From contig NZ_JAUXOV010000036.1 in assembly GCF_030684215.1 (NCBI RefSeq), positions 62,001 through 126,000 of the forward strand: a stretch of 64,000 nt of DNA. The letters run 5' to 3'. The DNA is from Pseudotabrizicola sp. (lineage in GTDB: Bacteria > Pseudomonadota > Alphaproteobacteria > Rhodobacterales > Rhodobacteraceae). The notes under the pieces were generated by a model. It was given only the letters and a program-made list of their open reading frames with translations, had not been told where the DNA came from and searched no databases. Below are positions 8,863 to 18,365 of this stretch, piece after piece. A program made the position numbers and the translations under genes. Within the stretch, counting starts at the first letter, position 1. Each line of letters opens with the position of its first letter.

Positions 8863-10298
8863 TGGCGTTTGACGTAGATCTGTTTGTCATCGGCGGCGGC
8901 TCTGGCGGGGTTCGTGCGGCACGGATGGCAGCGGCCACCGGGGCAAAGGTTGCCCTGGCAGAAGACAGCCGTTTGGGCGGCACATGTGTTATCAGGGGCT
9001 GCGTGCCCAAAAAGCTGATGGTGTTTGCTTCCGGCTTTCGCGAAATGCCCACGCAGGCACGCGCCTACGGCTGGGACATTCCCGACGGGTCGTTTGACTG
9101 GTCGATCTTTCGCGACAAGCTGCACGCAGAGTTGGACCGGCTTGAAGGCGTGTATCGCCGTTTGCTGGATGGCTCTGGTGTTGTTATTCACGATGCCCGC
9201 GCGCATTTGACCGATGCGCATACGGTGGCGCTGTCCACCGGGCAAACCGTCACCGCCAAGCATATACTTGTGGCCACCGGTGGCCGGCCAGAGCGTCCCG
9301 ATCTGCCCAATGCCCATCTTGGTCTTGTGTCGGATGACATCTTCGAGCTGGACAGCCTGCCCAAATCCATCCTGATCGTCGGTGGCGGGTTTATCGCCTG
9401 CGAGATGGCCTGCATCCTTGCTGGGCTTGGGGTCAAGGTCACGCAATTCTATCGCGGCGCGCAGATCCTGCGCGGCTTTGATGACGAAGCACGCGGCTTG
9501 ATTGCCGAAGCAATGAAGGCGCAGGGGATCGACCTGCACCTGGGCACCAACATTGTCGAGATGGCCGAAGCAGCAGCCATGGCGGATGACGGCACCAACA
9601 TGGGAGCGGGGGTCGATTCGTCGCTGGATCTGTTGCCGCACTCTGGCAAGCGGGGCTGCCCGGTCTGGGTCAAAGCGACCAATGGCACCGAACAGAGTTT
9701 TGACTCGGTGCTGTTTGCTACAGGGCGCAGCCCGAATACCGATGGAATGAAGCTTGAAGATCTGGGCGTCAAACTTGGGCGCCGTGGTGAAATCACCGTG
9801 GACAATTACAGCCAGACCGCTGTGCCGTCGATCTATGCCATCGGCGATGTGACCAACCGTGTGAACCTGACCCCGGTGGCAATCCGCGAAGGCATGGCCT
9901 TTGTGCGCACCGTGTTTGAGGGCGAGCCGACAGCGGTTGACCATGACCTGATCGCCAGCGCCGTGTTCACCCAGCCAGAGCTTGGCACCGTGGGTCTGAC
10001 CGAAGAAGCGGCCCGCGAGCAGGAACCGATCGAGGTTTACTGCACCAGTTTTCGCCCGATGCGCAGTGCATTTGCCGGCGAAGACGCGCGCGTGCTGATG
10101 AAACTGATCGTCAGTCAGGCTTCGCGCAAGGTGCTGGGATGTCACATCGTCGCACCTGACGCTGGCGAAATGATCCAGCTTGCGGCAATTGCCGTCAAAA
10201 TGGGGGCCACCAAAGAGGATTTCGACCGTACGGTTGCAGTTCATCCGACAATGGCAGAGGAACTGGTCACGATGCGGACACCGACACGCAAGGCGTGA
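8859..10298 (+). CDS. gor: Glutathione-disulfide reductase
   Basis: A protein of 479 residues: an FAD and NADPH enzyme reducing oxidised glutathione. It has the FAD loop IGGGSGG, the redox pair in GGTCVIRGCVPKK (Cys43 and Cys48), the NADPH fold IVGGGFIACEMA, ATGRSPNT, the FAD-binding AIGDV, and the C-terminal HPTMAEE supplying the catalytic His and Glu from the partner subunit. About 20 extra residues around 245-265 (SSLDLLPHSGKRGC) lengthen a loop before ATGRSPNT. Cytoplasmic, coupled to rpiA. Confidence 0.95.
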   Translation: MMAFDVDLFVIGGGSGGVRAARMAAATGAKVALAEDSRLGGTCVIRGCVPKKLMVFASGFREMPTQARAYGWDIPDGSFDWSIFRDKLHAELDRLEGVYRRLLDGSGVVIHDARAHLTDAHTVALSTGQTVTAKHILVATGGRPERPDLPNAHLGLVSDDIFELDSLPKSILIVGGGFIACEMACILAGLGVKVTQFYRGAQILRGFDDEARGLIAEAMKAQGIDLHLGTNIVEMAEAAAMADDGTNMGAGVDSSLDLLPHSGKRGCPVWVKATNGTEQSFDSVLFATGRSPNTDGMKLEDLGVKLGRRGEITVDNYSQTAVPSIYAIGDVTNRVNLTPVAIREGMAFVRTVFEGEPTAVDHDLIASAVFTQPELGTVGLTEEAAREQEPIEVYCTSFRPMRSAFAGEDARVLMKLIVSQASRKVLGCHIVAPDAGEMIQLAAIAVKMGATKEDFDRTVAVHPTMAEELVTMRTPTRKA

Positions 10299-10367
10299 CC
10301 GGATTTGCTTGATTTTCGCGTCAGAATGACCAGTTAAAGACACAGGATAAGAGAAGGGTTTCAGCGA

Positions 10368-11564
10368 ATGGCAAGTGGAGGTCCCTGGGGGGGCGGTGGC
10401 GGATCGGGCGGCGATGATCGTGGCAATGGACGAGAAGACGAACGCAAGTCTGGCGGCCGCAGGCCGGAAAACTCGGGTCCGCAAATCCCCGAGATCGACG
10501 AGATCGTAAAAAAAGGTCAGGAACAGCTGCGTGTCCTGATGGGTGGGCGTGGCAAAGGCGGCTCGAATGGCGGCGGTGGCGGCGGTCCGCGTGGGCCCGT
10601 TGGCCCACGGGTGACCAAGCAAGGCATCGCGCTGGGCGCTCTGGCGGCCGCTGTGCTGTGGTCCTTCATGTCGTTCTACACCGTGCGCCCGGAAGAACGT
10701 TCGGTCGAATTGTTCCTCGGTGAGTTCTCGACCATCGGCAGCCCCGGTCTCAACTTTGCGCCTTGGCCGCTGGTCACGGCTGAAATCATTCAGGTGACCA
10801 ACGAACGTACAACCGATATCGGTGTTGGGCGCACCGGCGAAGACGCCAGTCTGATGCTGACCCGCGACCAGAACATTGTGGATATCGGGTTTCAGGTCGT
10901 CTGGAACATCAACGATCCGGCAGCTTACCTGTTCAACCTTGCCGATCCGGCGGACACGATGCGCGCGGTATCGGAATCGGCGATGCGCGATATCATCGCG
11001 CGGTCGGAACTCTCCCCCATCCTCAACCGGGACCGGGGCGCCATTGCAGCCGATCTGCGGGCTGCGGTTCAGGGCACGCTTGATACCTATAACGCCGGTC
11101 TGAACGTGATCCGGGTCAACTTCGAAAAAGCCGACCCTCCGCGTGAAGTGATAGACGCTTTCCGTGCGGTGCAAGCCGCCCAACAGGAACGCGACCGGTT
11201 GGAAAAAGAAGCCGACGCCTATGCCAACCGTGTGACGGCTGGCGCGCGTGGTGAAGCCGCCCGTATCGTCGAAGCGGCCGAAGCCTACCGCGCGCAAGTT
11301 GTCAACGACGCCTCGGGTGAGGCGAGCCGCTTCCTGTCGGTCTACGAAGAATACGTCAAAGCGCCCGAAGTCACGCGCAAACGGATGTATCTGGAAACCA
11401 TGGAACGTGTGCTGGGCAGCATGAACAAGGTCATCCTTGACGGTGTTCAGGGCGGCAATGGCGGTGGTCAGGGCGTCGTGCCTTTCCTGCCGCTGAACGA
11501 ACTGGGTCGGCAAACGCCAGCTTCCGCACCTGCGGCTGCAGCAACGACCGGAGGTAACAACTGA
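10368..11564 (+). CDS. hflK: FtsH protease modulator HflK
   Basis: A protein of 398 residues. A Gly- and charge-rich cytoplasmic leader (1-80) precedes one membrane segment (about 86-104) and a periplasmic SPFH/band-7 domain (QNIVDIGFQVVWNI, AMRDIIARSEL). A long Ala/Glu/Arg coiled coil (EERDRLEKEADAYANRV type) follows, then a C-terminal MYLETMERVL segment. HflK and HflC form a large cage around FtsH and restrain its protease activity. The gene overlaps hflC by one base (TGATG). Confidence 0.95.
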   Translation: MASGGPWGGGGGSGGDDRGNGREDERKSGGRRPENSGPQIPEIDEIVKKGQEQLRVLMGGRGKGGSNGGGGGGPRGPVGPRVTKQGIALGALAAAVLWSFMSFYTVRPEERSVELFLGEFSTIGSPGLNFAPWPLVTAEIIQVTNERTTDIGVGRTGEDASLMLTRDQNIVDIGFQVVWNINDPAAYLFNLADPADTMRAVSESAMRDIIARSELSPILNRDRGAIAADLRAAVQGTLDTYNAGLNVIRVNFEKADPPREVIDAFRAVQAAQQERDRLEKEADAYANRVTAGARGEAARIVEAAEAYRAQVVNDASGEASRFLSVYEEYVKAPEVTRKRMYLETMERVLGSMNKVILDGVQGGNGGGQGVVPFLPLNELGRQTPASAPAAAATTGGNN

Positions 11565-12475
11565 TGAAAGCGCAACTTATTCTGCCAATCGTGGCCGTTC
11601 TTGGTGCCGCCGTGCTGTCGTCTATCTTCATCGTGGACGAGCGCGAAAAGGCGCTTGTGCTGCAATTTGGTCAGGTTAAGCAGGTCAAGGAAACCCCCGG
11701 TCTGGGCTTCAAGATCCCGCTGATCCAAGAGGTCGTCAAATATGATGGCCGTATTCTGGGCCTGCCGACCCAACCGATGGAAGTGACCCCGCTGGATGAC
11801 CGCCGTCTTGTGGTCGATGCCTTCGCCCGCTGGCGGATCACCAATCTGGTTGATTTCCGTGAAGCAGTTGGTGTGGGCGGCGTTGATGCCGCACAGACCC
11901 GGTTGGACCGTATCCTGAACGCCGCCATCCGTGAGGTGTTGGGCTCGGTGCCGTCCAACCGTGTGCTGTCTGAGGACCGGACGTCGCTGATGAACCAGAT
12001 CCGCGACCGGGCACGGACCGAATCCGGCGCTTTGGGGATCGAAGTGATCGACGTGCGTCTGACCCGCACCGACCTGCCAGAGCAAAACCTTGCTGCCACC
12101 TTTGCCCGGATGCGGGCAGAACGTGAACGCGAGGCCGCGGATGAAATCGCCCGTGGTGGCGAAGCAGCGCAACGTGTGCGGGCAACCGCAGACCGGACCG
12201 TGGTGGAACTGACGTCTGATGCAAGCCGTATGGCCGAAGTGGCTCGCGGTGAAGCTGACGCCGAACGCAACGCCATTTACGCCGAAGCCTTTGGCCGCGA
12301 CCCTGAATTCTTTGCCTTCACGCGCTCGCTCACCTCTTACGAGCGGTCGTTGCAGTCGGGGAATTCATCGATCGTGATGCAGCCAGACAGTGAGTTCTTC
12401 ACCTATCTGCGCAGTGATATTGCCCCGGCAGACCGCCCGGTTGCGGTTGCACCTGCTGGCGCGACGGCACCGTGA
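11564..12475 (+). CDS. hflC: FtsH protease modulator HflC
   Basis: A protein of 303 residues. An N-terminal signal-anchor (about 5-22) leads to an SPFH domain with VDEREKALVLQFGQV and a C-terminal coiled coil with REREAADEIARGGEAAQRV. It is the partner of HflK in the inner-membrane complex that controls FtsH. Its stop overlaps the next small gene by 4 bases. The C-terminal 20 residues are Ala/Pro-rich and not conserved-looking. Confidence 0.95.
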   Translation: MKAQLILPIVAVLGAAVLSSIFIVDEREKALVLQFGQVKQVKETPGLGFKIPLIQEVVKYDGRILGLPTQPMEVTPLDDRRLVVDAFARWRITNLVDFREAVGVGGVDAAQTRLDRILNAAIREVLGSVPSNRVLSEDRTSLMNQIRDRARTESGALGIEVIDVRLTRTDLPEQNLAATFARMRAEREREAADEIARGGEAAQRVRATADRTVVELTSDASRMAEVARGEADAERNAIYAEAFGRDPEFFAFTRSLTSYERSLQSGNSSIVMQPDSEFFTYLRSDIAPADRPVAVAPAGATAP

Positions 12476-12666
12476 TCTGGGTTATCCTGGCCCTCGGGCT
12501 GGTGGCAATTGCTGAGGGGCTGGTGCTTGCACTGGCCCCTTCGCGTGTGGAACAGGTGCTGGCGATGATGGCCAGACTGTCGCTGGAAACCCGGCGTTTG
12601 GTTGGGTTTGTGTCGATTGCCTGCGGCGCGACACTTATCGCACTGGCGCGCTGGATCGGGTTTTAG
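12472..12666 (+). CDS. DUF2065 small membrane protein (YjeT-like)
   Basis: A protein of 64 residues starting with GTG in a 4-base overlap with hflC. Two hydrophobic segments (1-20 and about 43-60) flank a short amphipathic link containing RVEQVLAMMARLS. This is the DUF2065 family, commonly found next to hflKC; function unknown. Its end overlaps the converging FG-GAP gene by 4 bases. Confidence 0.8.
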   Translation: MIWVILALGLVAIAEGLVLALAPSRVEQVLAMMARLSLETRRLVGFVSIACGATLIALARWIGF

Positions 12667-13348
12667 GGGCAGGTCGCAAGATCAGGCCCAGCCCCGTGCC
12701 ATGGACCAAGATCCTGAGCAACAATGCGTTGCCCCTCAAGTTTCACCGCCAAAGCGCGCGACCAGTCGGAGGATGCGACGATAAGCGCATCCCGCCCATT
12801 GCATCGGCGCACGCCGCCTGAAATCCAGCTTTCGCCAATGCGGTGATTGGTAAAACCGGGCGCGCGGGCAATTTCTGTAAGGTTGTCGCCATCTAGTCGC
12901 ACGAAGACCAATTCTCGTGCCAGATGCGGGCGGTCCACATAGGCGATCTCGATCCGGCCATCGCCGTTGAAATCCCCCCAGCCAGCCGGTGCCAGCCAGC
13001 GATTGGTCTGCCCGACATAGGCCGTCGCCGCGCGCCTGCCTGCTGCATCATAGATGGCAAGGGATGCGCCTCGGGTCAGCGATGTTTCAACCACCATGAC
13101 CTCGGGCCGACCGTCGCCGTCAAAGTCCCCCAGCCGTGCCGTCACATCTTCAAAGACAAGGCTGTCGGGCAGGGTGAAGCGCAGTTTACGGCGATCCGAA
13201 AGTGTAAGCTCCAGTCCCGCCCATTCCAATGCATCGCCCAGAACGGCGTGGGCATACCGGTCGGTAGGCTCCACCAGACGTGCCGCCACAATGTCTTGCG
13301 CTGCGGCGGGGCTGCAAAGCCCGACCATCAGCGCAAGAGCGCAGCGCA

Positions 13349-13349
<1 letters not shown>
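12663..13349 (-). CDS. Exported FG-GAP/VCBS repeat protein
   Basis: A protein of 228 residues with a clear signal peptide (ALALMVGLCSPAAA, cleavage near residue 17). Two calcium-loop type repeats are visible: LGDFDGDGRPEVMVVE (about 93-108) and WGDFNGDGRIEIAYVD (about 124-139), typical of FG-GAP beta-propeller blades. It is probably periplasmic; ligand unknown. The start codon overlaps the ferredoxin stop (TGATG), so both are likely in one operon. Confidence 0.75.
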
Positions 13350-13771
<422 letters not shown>

Positions 13772-13924
13772 TCATCGGGTGCAGATGCCGCATCTGGGGC
13801 AGGGGTGGCCGGGGTGCAACGCAACCGGAACGATCTGGCCGGGGCGCTAGGCCGCACGGGCCATATGTGATAGCCCTAGCGTTGAAAGCCGGGTCAACCG
13901 GCGCAGGCAGGATAGATCAACCCG

Positions 13925-14467
13925 ATGATGCGCAGTGCGCCCTTGGCCCTGTTCGGAGCAGCCCTCTGGCTTGCCGCCTGCCAGCAGGCGGGTGTTCCCG
14001 AAGCGCCCGGTCGCGCCGATTTGTCGATGGATCTGGTCCGTCTGACGAAACCCGGCCCACCACCCGGCCCCGAAGGCGCGTGCTGGGCCTCCGATGTGAC
14101 CCCAATGGTGATCGAGACGGTGACCGAACAGGTCATGATATCTGATGCCCGCAAAGACCCACAGGGGCAGACGATCTTGCCCGCCGTCTTCCGGTCAGAG
14201 ACGCGGCAAAAAATCGTGCAGGAGCGTGAGGAAATCTGGTTCCGCAGCCCTTGTCCGGCAGAGATGACGGTGGATTTCATCGCCAGCCTGCAACGCGCGC
14301 TCAAAGCGCGAGGGCTGTATCTGCTGCCGCTGACCGGCGAGATGGATACAGCCACCCGTGCCGCCCTACGCCGGTTTCAGGCTGATCGCGGGCTGGAAAG
14401 CGACCGGCTGGCGCTGACCTCTGCGCGTGAGCTTGGGCTTGTCACCACGGATCTGGGCAAAAGATGA
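13925..14467 (+). CDS. Lipoprotein with peptidoglycan-binding domain
   Basis: A protein of 180 residues. The signal sequence ends in a lipobox (LAAC, Cys at about 19), so it should be a lipid-anchored envelope protein. The C-terminal part (about 118-175) has AEMTVDFIASLQRALKARG and LPLTGEMDTATRAALRRFQ, a PG_binding_1 repeat. The middle is unassigned. It overlaps the following HD-domain gene by 4 bases (ATGA). Confidence 0.75.
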   Translation: MMRSAPLALFGAALWLAACQQAGVPEAPGRADLSMDLVRLTKPGPPPGPEGACWASDVTPMVIETVTEQVMISDARKDPQGQTILPAVFRSETRQKIVQEREEIWFRSPCPAEMTVDFIASLQRALKARGLYLLPLTGEMDTATRAALRRFQADRGLESDRLALTSARELGLVTTDLGKR

Positions 14468-15117
14468 CACATCTGGTTAAGAACGCGCGGGCAGAACTGG
14501 TCCGGCTGTGGGCAGGCGCGCAAGACCCGGCGCATGATCTGGGCCATATCGACCGGGTTTGGGCCAATTGCCAGCAAATCATGGCCGATGTGCCGGGGCT
14601 GGACGCGGATGCGCTGCAGATGGCGGTGATTTTTCACGATGCGGTCAACCTGCCCAAAGATGCGCCCAACCGCGCCGACGCTTCGAGCCTGTCTGCCCGT
14701 GCTGCTGCCGATTGGCTGACCACTCAAGGCTGGCCTGCGCCACGCATCGCTATCGTCACCCACGCGATTGAGGCGCACAGCTTTTCTGCCGCCATTGCCC
14801 CGCGCAGCGATGAAGCGCGCGTGCTGCAAGACGCCGACAGGCTAGAGGCTTTGGGGGCCATCGGCCTTGCGCGGATGTTTGCGGTGGCCGGGGCCATGGG
14901 TGGAGCACTGTTTGATCAGGACGACCCTTTGGCACAACACAGGCCCCTGAACGACCGTGCCTATGCGCTGGATCATCTGGAGGTGAAGCTGTTCCGCATA
15001 GCTGAAACCATGCAGACCCCGACAGGGCGGGCGATGGCCGAGGAACGGGCGGAATGGATGTTCAGCTTTCGTGCGCGTCTGTTGCGCGAAATCGGTGGCG
15101 CTGCGACGTTCTTCTAA
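14464..15117 (+). CDS. HD-domain phosphohydrolase
   Basis: A protein of 217 residues. Metal-ligand signatures of the HD superfamily are present: AHDLGHIDRV, VIFHDAVN (the HD pair), THAIEAHSF and LQDADRLEALGA (last Asp). The order and spacing resemble the YedJ-like uncharacterised subgroup. It is probably a cytoplasmic metal-dependent phosphohydrolase with unknown substrate, translationally coupled to the upstream lipoprotein gene. Confidence 0.85.
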   Translation: MTHLVKNARAELVRLWAGAQDPAHDLGHIDRVWANCQQIMADVPGLDADALQMAVIFHDAVNLPKDAPNRADASSLSARAAADWLTTQGWPAPRIAIVTHAIEAHSFSAAIAPRSDEARVLQDADRLEALGAIGLARMFAVAGAMGGALFDQDDPLAQHRPLNDRAYALDHLEVKLFRIAETMQTPTGRAMAEERAEWMFSFRARLLREIGGAATFF

Positions 15118-15132
15118 CCATATATGCAAAAC

Positions 15133-15165
15133 GCGCGGCAGGGATCCTGCCGCGCGCTGTTCTTT
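15133..15165. terminator. Intrinsic terminator between convergent genes
   Basis: A perfect 10-bp GC-rich stem (15133-15142 with 15146-15155) with a 3-base loop, followed by GCTGTTCTTTCT. On the other strand it is followed by GTTTTGCAT, so it can serve both the HD gene and the DegP-type gene. Confidence 0.8.
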
Positions 15166-15187
15166 CTGGGTCTTGATCCGATGCGCG

Positions 15188-16666
15188 TCAGTCGATGGCC
15201 AGCGCCACAAAGCGCGGGTCTCCGGCACGACGCACCAGAAGTAGAATGGACTTGCGGCCCGCATCGCGTGCCTCGGTGATGCGGTCTTCCAGGTCCTTCA
15301 GACGCACCACTTTTTGCTGTCCGGCCTCGGTGATGATATCGCCATCGCGCAGACCCTTGGCATAGGCCTCGGATGCCACGTCCACCTTGCCCACGACCAG
15401 CCCTTCGGCATCATTGGGCAGGTTCAGCGACTGCTTCATCTCATCGGTGACCGGGGCCAGCGTCATGCCCAGAATCTCTGCCTCGACCGGATCTGCCGGT
15501 TTTTCGTCGGCGGCAGGGCGCACTTCGGCGGCTTCTGCTTCCTCGCGGCGGCCCAGTGTCACTTGCAGCGTCTCAGAACGACCGTCGCGCTGCACGATTA
15601 CAGGAACGGCCTGACCCACGGGGCTGTCGGCGACTCGGCGCGTCAGATCGCGGGTGTCACGCACGGGCTTGCCATCAAACTGGGTAATGACATCGCCCGC
15701 AATGATGCCCGAATCCTTGGCCGGCCCGTCTGGCACATCCGTCACCAGCGCCCCCGAGGCTTCGGTCAGGCCCATGGCTTCGGCAACATCGGGGGTGACG
15801 TCTTGAATCCGCACGCCAAGCCAGCCACGGCGGGTTTCGCCGAACTCTTTCAGCTGATCGACAACCTTGGTCACCACATTCGACGCCATCGAGAAACCGA
15901 TCCCGATAGACCCGCCATTGGGCGACAGAATCGCGGTGTTCACACCGATCACCTGACCGTCCATGTTGAACAAAGGCCCGCCCGAGTTGCCCCGGTTGAT
16001 CGCGGCATCGGTCTGAATGTAATCGTCATAGGTGCCCGACAGCGCCCGGTTGCGGGCCGAAATGATGCCCGCGCTGACCGAAAAGCCCTGACCCAACGGG
16101 TTGCCCATGGCCACGACCCAATCCCCAACCCGGCTGACGTCAGAGTTGCCAAAGGCCACGAACGGCAGTGGCACATCGCTTTCCACTTTCAGCAGCGCGA
16201 TATCGGTTTTCGGATCGGTGCCGACCAGTTTGGCCTTCAACCGCTTGCCGGAAAAGAACTCGATCTCGATCTCGTCGGCGTTCTCAATGACGTGGTTATT
16301 GGTAACGATAAAGCCATCTTCCGAGATCACGAAGCCTGAGCCAAGCGCCTCGGACCGGCGGGGTGCACCTTCACCGCCGCGATTGTTGCGGTCCATGAAA
16401 TCGCGGAAGAAATCTTCAAACGGGCTGCCCTCTGGCACGATCGGCCCACCAGAAGCAGGGCCGGATACCACGGCAGACGTGGTGATGTTCACAACTGACG
16501 GGCTGATTTGCTGTGCCAGATCGGCAAAGCTGTCAGGCGCGCGCGCGAACGCGCCCTGCGCGTGACCCAGCGCCATGGCAAGGCCAAGACCAATGGCAAG
16601 AAGCGTGGCACGCCCCCGCGCGGCACTGGCCGGTTGGTTGGAATAGGTGATGGCTTTGGACTGCAC
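15188..16666 (-). CDS. DegP/DegQ-type periplasmic serine endoprotease
   Basis: About 492 residues. A signal peptide (ALGHAQGAFA region) is followed by a trypsin-like domain with the catalytic triad in TNNHVIE (His), KTDIALLKV (Asp) and GNSGGPLFNMDG (Ser), then two PDZ domains (first around RRGWLGVRIQDV, second near the C-terminus around EGLVVGKVD). It degrades or refolds misfolded envelope proteins. The frame continues upstream to a TTG, but GTG at 16664-16666 has AGGAG at seven-base spacing (16674-16678), which decides the start. Orthologues often follow hflKC directly; here four genes intervene and the strand is opposite. Confidence 0.92.
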   Translation of the reverse strand: MQSKAITYSNQPASAARGRATLLAIGLGLAMALGHAQGAFARAPDSFADLAQQISPSVVNITTSAVVSGPASGGPIVPEGSPFEDFFRDFMDRNNRGGEGAPRRSEALGSGFVISEDGFIVTNNHVIENADEIEIEFFSGKRLKAKLVGTDPKTDIALLKVESDVPLPFVAFGNSDVSRVGDWVVAMGNPLGQGFSVSAGIISARNRALSGTYDDYIQTDAAINRGNSGGPLFNMDGQVIGVNTAILSPNGGSIGIGFSMASNVVTKVVDQLKEFGETRRGWLGVRIQDVTPDVAEAMGLTEASGALVTDVPDGPAKDSGIIAGDVITQFDGKPVRDTRDLTRRVADSPVGQAVPVIVQRDGRSETLQVTLGRREEAEAAEVRPAADEKPADPVEAEILGMTLAPVTDEMKQSLNLPNDAEGLVVGKVDVASEAYAKGLRDGDIITEAGQQKVVRLKDLEDRITEARDAGRKSILLLVRRAGDPRFVALAID

Positions 16667-16835
16667 TCCCGAACTCCTCATGATTAGGACGGCAGGCCCA
16701 TGGCGCAATGATGCGCCGGGTCGCCAGCAGGCTGTTACGTATCATCAAGTAAGCGTCGTGAAACGCAATGCAAACCCTGTTACGATGCCTCAAAGCCTTG
16801 TGATGGGCGCGTGTCTGGACACAGGTAACACCGCA

Positions 16836-18344
16836 TCAGCGGTTTCCACGCCCGGCAAACAGCCCAGCATCTTCAGCGGCACGGCGCAAGGCACGGGATT
16901 TGTTGACAGTTTCCTGAAATTCGGATTCCGGGTCGCTGTCATAGACCACGCCCCCCCCGGCTTGAATGTAGAGGGTTTCGTCTTTCAGAACGGCGGTGCG
17001 CAGCGCGATGCAGAAATCCATCTCGCCATTGGCGGCGAAATATCCGACCCCGCCACCGTAGACTCCACGCTTTTCCGGCTCCAGCTCGTCGATTATTTCC
17101 ATTGCCCGCACCTTGGGCGCGCCCGATACAGTGCCCGCTGGCAGGCCCGCCAGTAGCGCCGACAACGCGTCTTCGCCATCCTTGATCTGGCCCACCACGT
17201 TGCTGACGATGTGCATGACGTGGGAATAGCGCTCGATGGTGAATTTCTCGGTTGGATGCACGGTGCCGACCTTGGCCACGCGCCCCACATCATTGCGGCC
17301 CAGATCCAGCAGCATCAGATGTTCCGCCAGTTCTTTCTTGTCGGCCAGCAGGTCCAGTTCAAGCGCGCGGTCTTCCTCGGGTGTCTCGCCGCGCTTGCGG
17401 GTGCCGGCGATGGGGCGGATCGTCACCTCACCATCACGCAGACGGACAAGGATTTCCGGGCTGGCTCCGATGACCTGAAAGCCGCCGAAGTTGAAAAAGA
17501 ACAGGAACGGCGACGGGTTGGTGCGCCGCAAGGACCGATACAGCGCAAAGGGCGGCAGCTCAAACCGTTGCGCCCAGCGTTGGCTTGGCACGACCTGAAA
17601 GATATCACCCGCGCGAATGTAATCCTTGGCGCGTTCAACCGCCTGCTTATATCCGTCATGCGTGAAGTTTGACACCGCCTCACCCACCGGGGATACCTCG
17701 CCCAGATCGCGCTGCGCGGGGGGCGCGCGGTCCAGATCGCGCAAGGCGTCCATTACCCTCTCGGCGGCTTGGGCATAGGCTGCCCGCGCCGACAACCCGC
17801 CCTGAACCCAAGCGGGCGAAACCAGTGTCACCTCACCTTTCACCCCGTCCAGCACGGCAATCACCGTGGGGCGCATCAGGATAGCATCGGGCAATTGCAG
17901 TGGATCGGGGTTCACGTTTGGCAGGTTTTCCACCAGCCGGATCATGTCATAGCCCAGATAGCCAAAAAGCCCCGCCGATACCGCAGGCAGACCGTCTGGC
18001 ATCTCAATGGCGCATTCCGCAATCAGCGCGCGCAGGGTTTGCAGCGGGTGGCCCTCAAGCGGGTGGAACGCACCTGCATCGAAGCGGGCCTCGCGGTTGA
18101 TCTGCGATCCGGTGCCATTGCAGCGCCAGATCAAATCGGGCTTCATGCCCACAATGGAGTAACGCCCGCGCACTTCGCCGCCCGTCACCGACTCCAGCAT
18201 AAATGTCTCGGGCCGCGCTTCGCCCAGCTTCAGCATCAGGCTGACGGGCGTATCCAGATCGGCGGCCAACCGGGCCCAGACCAGCTGATTCTTTCCCGCG
18301 TTCCAGTTGCGTTCAAACTCTTCAAAACTGGGGGAAAGCATCAT
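16836..18344 (-). CDS. trpE: Anthranilate synthase component I
   Basis: A protein of 502 residues making anthranilate from chorismate with ammonia from the TrpG subunit; first step of tryptophan synthesis. The N-terminal MLESV is the tryptophan feedback site. The catalytic half shows GDIFQVVPSQRW, RPIAGTRKRGETPEED, DLGRNDVGRVAKVGTV, AGTVSGAPKVRAMEIIDELE and the C-terminal GGGVVYDSDPESEFQET. It lies 21 bases downstream of ppiD and is probably co-transcribed; the other trp genes are not in this window. Confidence 0.96.
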   Translation of the reverse strand: MMLSPSFEEFERNWNAGKNQLVWARLAADLDTPVSLMLKLGEARPETFMLESVTGGEVRGRYSIVGMKPDLIWRCNGTGSQINREARFDAGAFHPLEGHPLQTLRALIAECAIEMPDGLPAVSAGLFGYLGYDMIRLVENLPNVNPDPLQLPDAILMRPTVIAVLDGVKGEVTLVSPAWVQGGLSARAAYAQAAERVMDALRDLDRAPPAQRDLGEVSPVGEAVSNFTHDGYKQAVERAKDYIRAGDIFQVVPSQRWAQRFELPPFALYRSLRRTNPSPFLFFFNFGGFQVIGASPEILVRLRDGEVTIRPIAGTRKRGETPEEDRALELDLLADKKELAEHLMLLDLGRNDVGRVAKVGTVHPTEKFTIERYSHVMHIVSNVVGQIKDGEDALSALLAGLPAGTVSGAPKVRAMEIIDELEPEKRGVYGGGVGYFAANGEMDFCIALRTAVLKDETLYIQAGGGVVYDSDPESEFQETVNKSRALRRAAEDAGLFAGRGNR

Positions 18345-18365
18345 CGGTCAGGGCCTTCGGTCTGG

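Noticed and set aside
8646-11513. 955-codon open frame on the minus strand opposite rpiA, gor and hflK
   Set aside because: It is antisense to three well-supported genes. Its translation is rich in His, Arg and Gln with no domain, as expected from GC-rich codon bias on the opposite strand.
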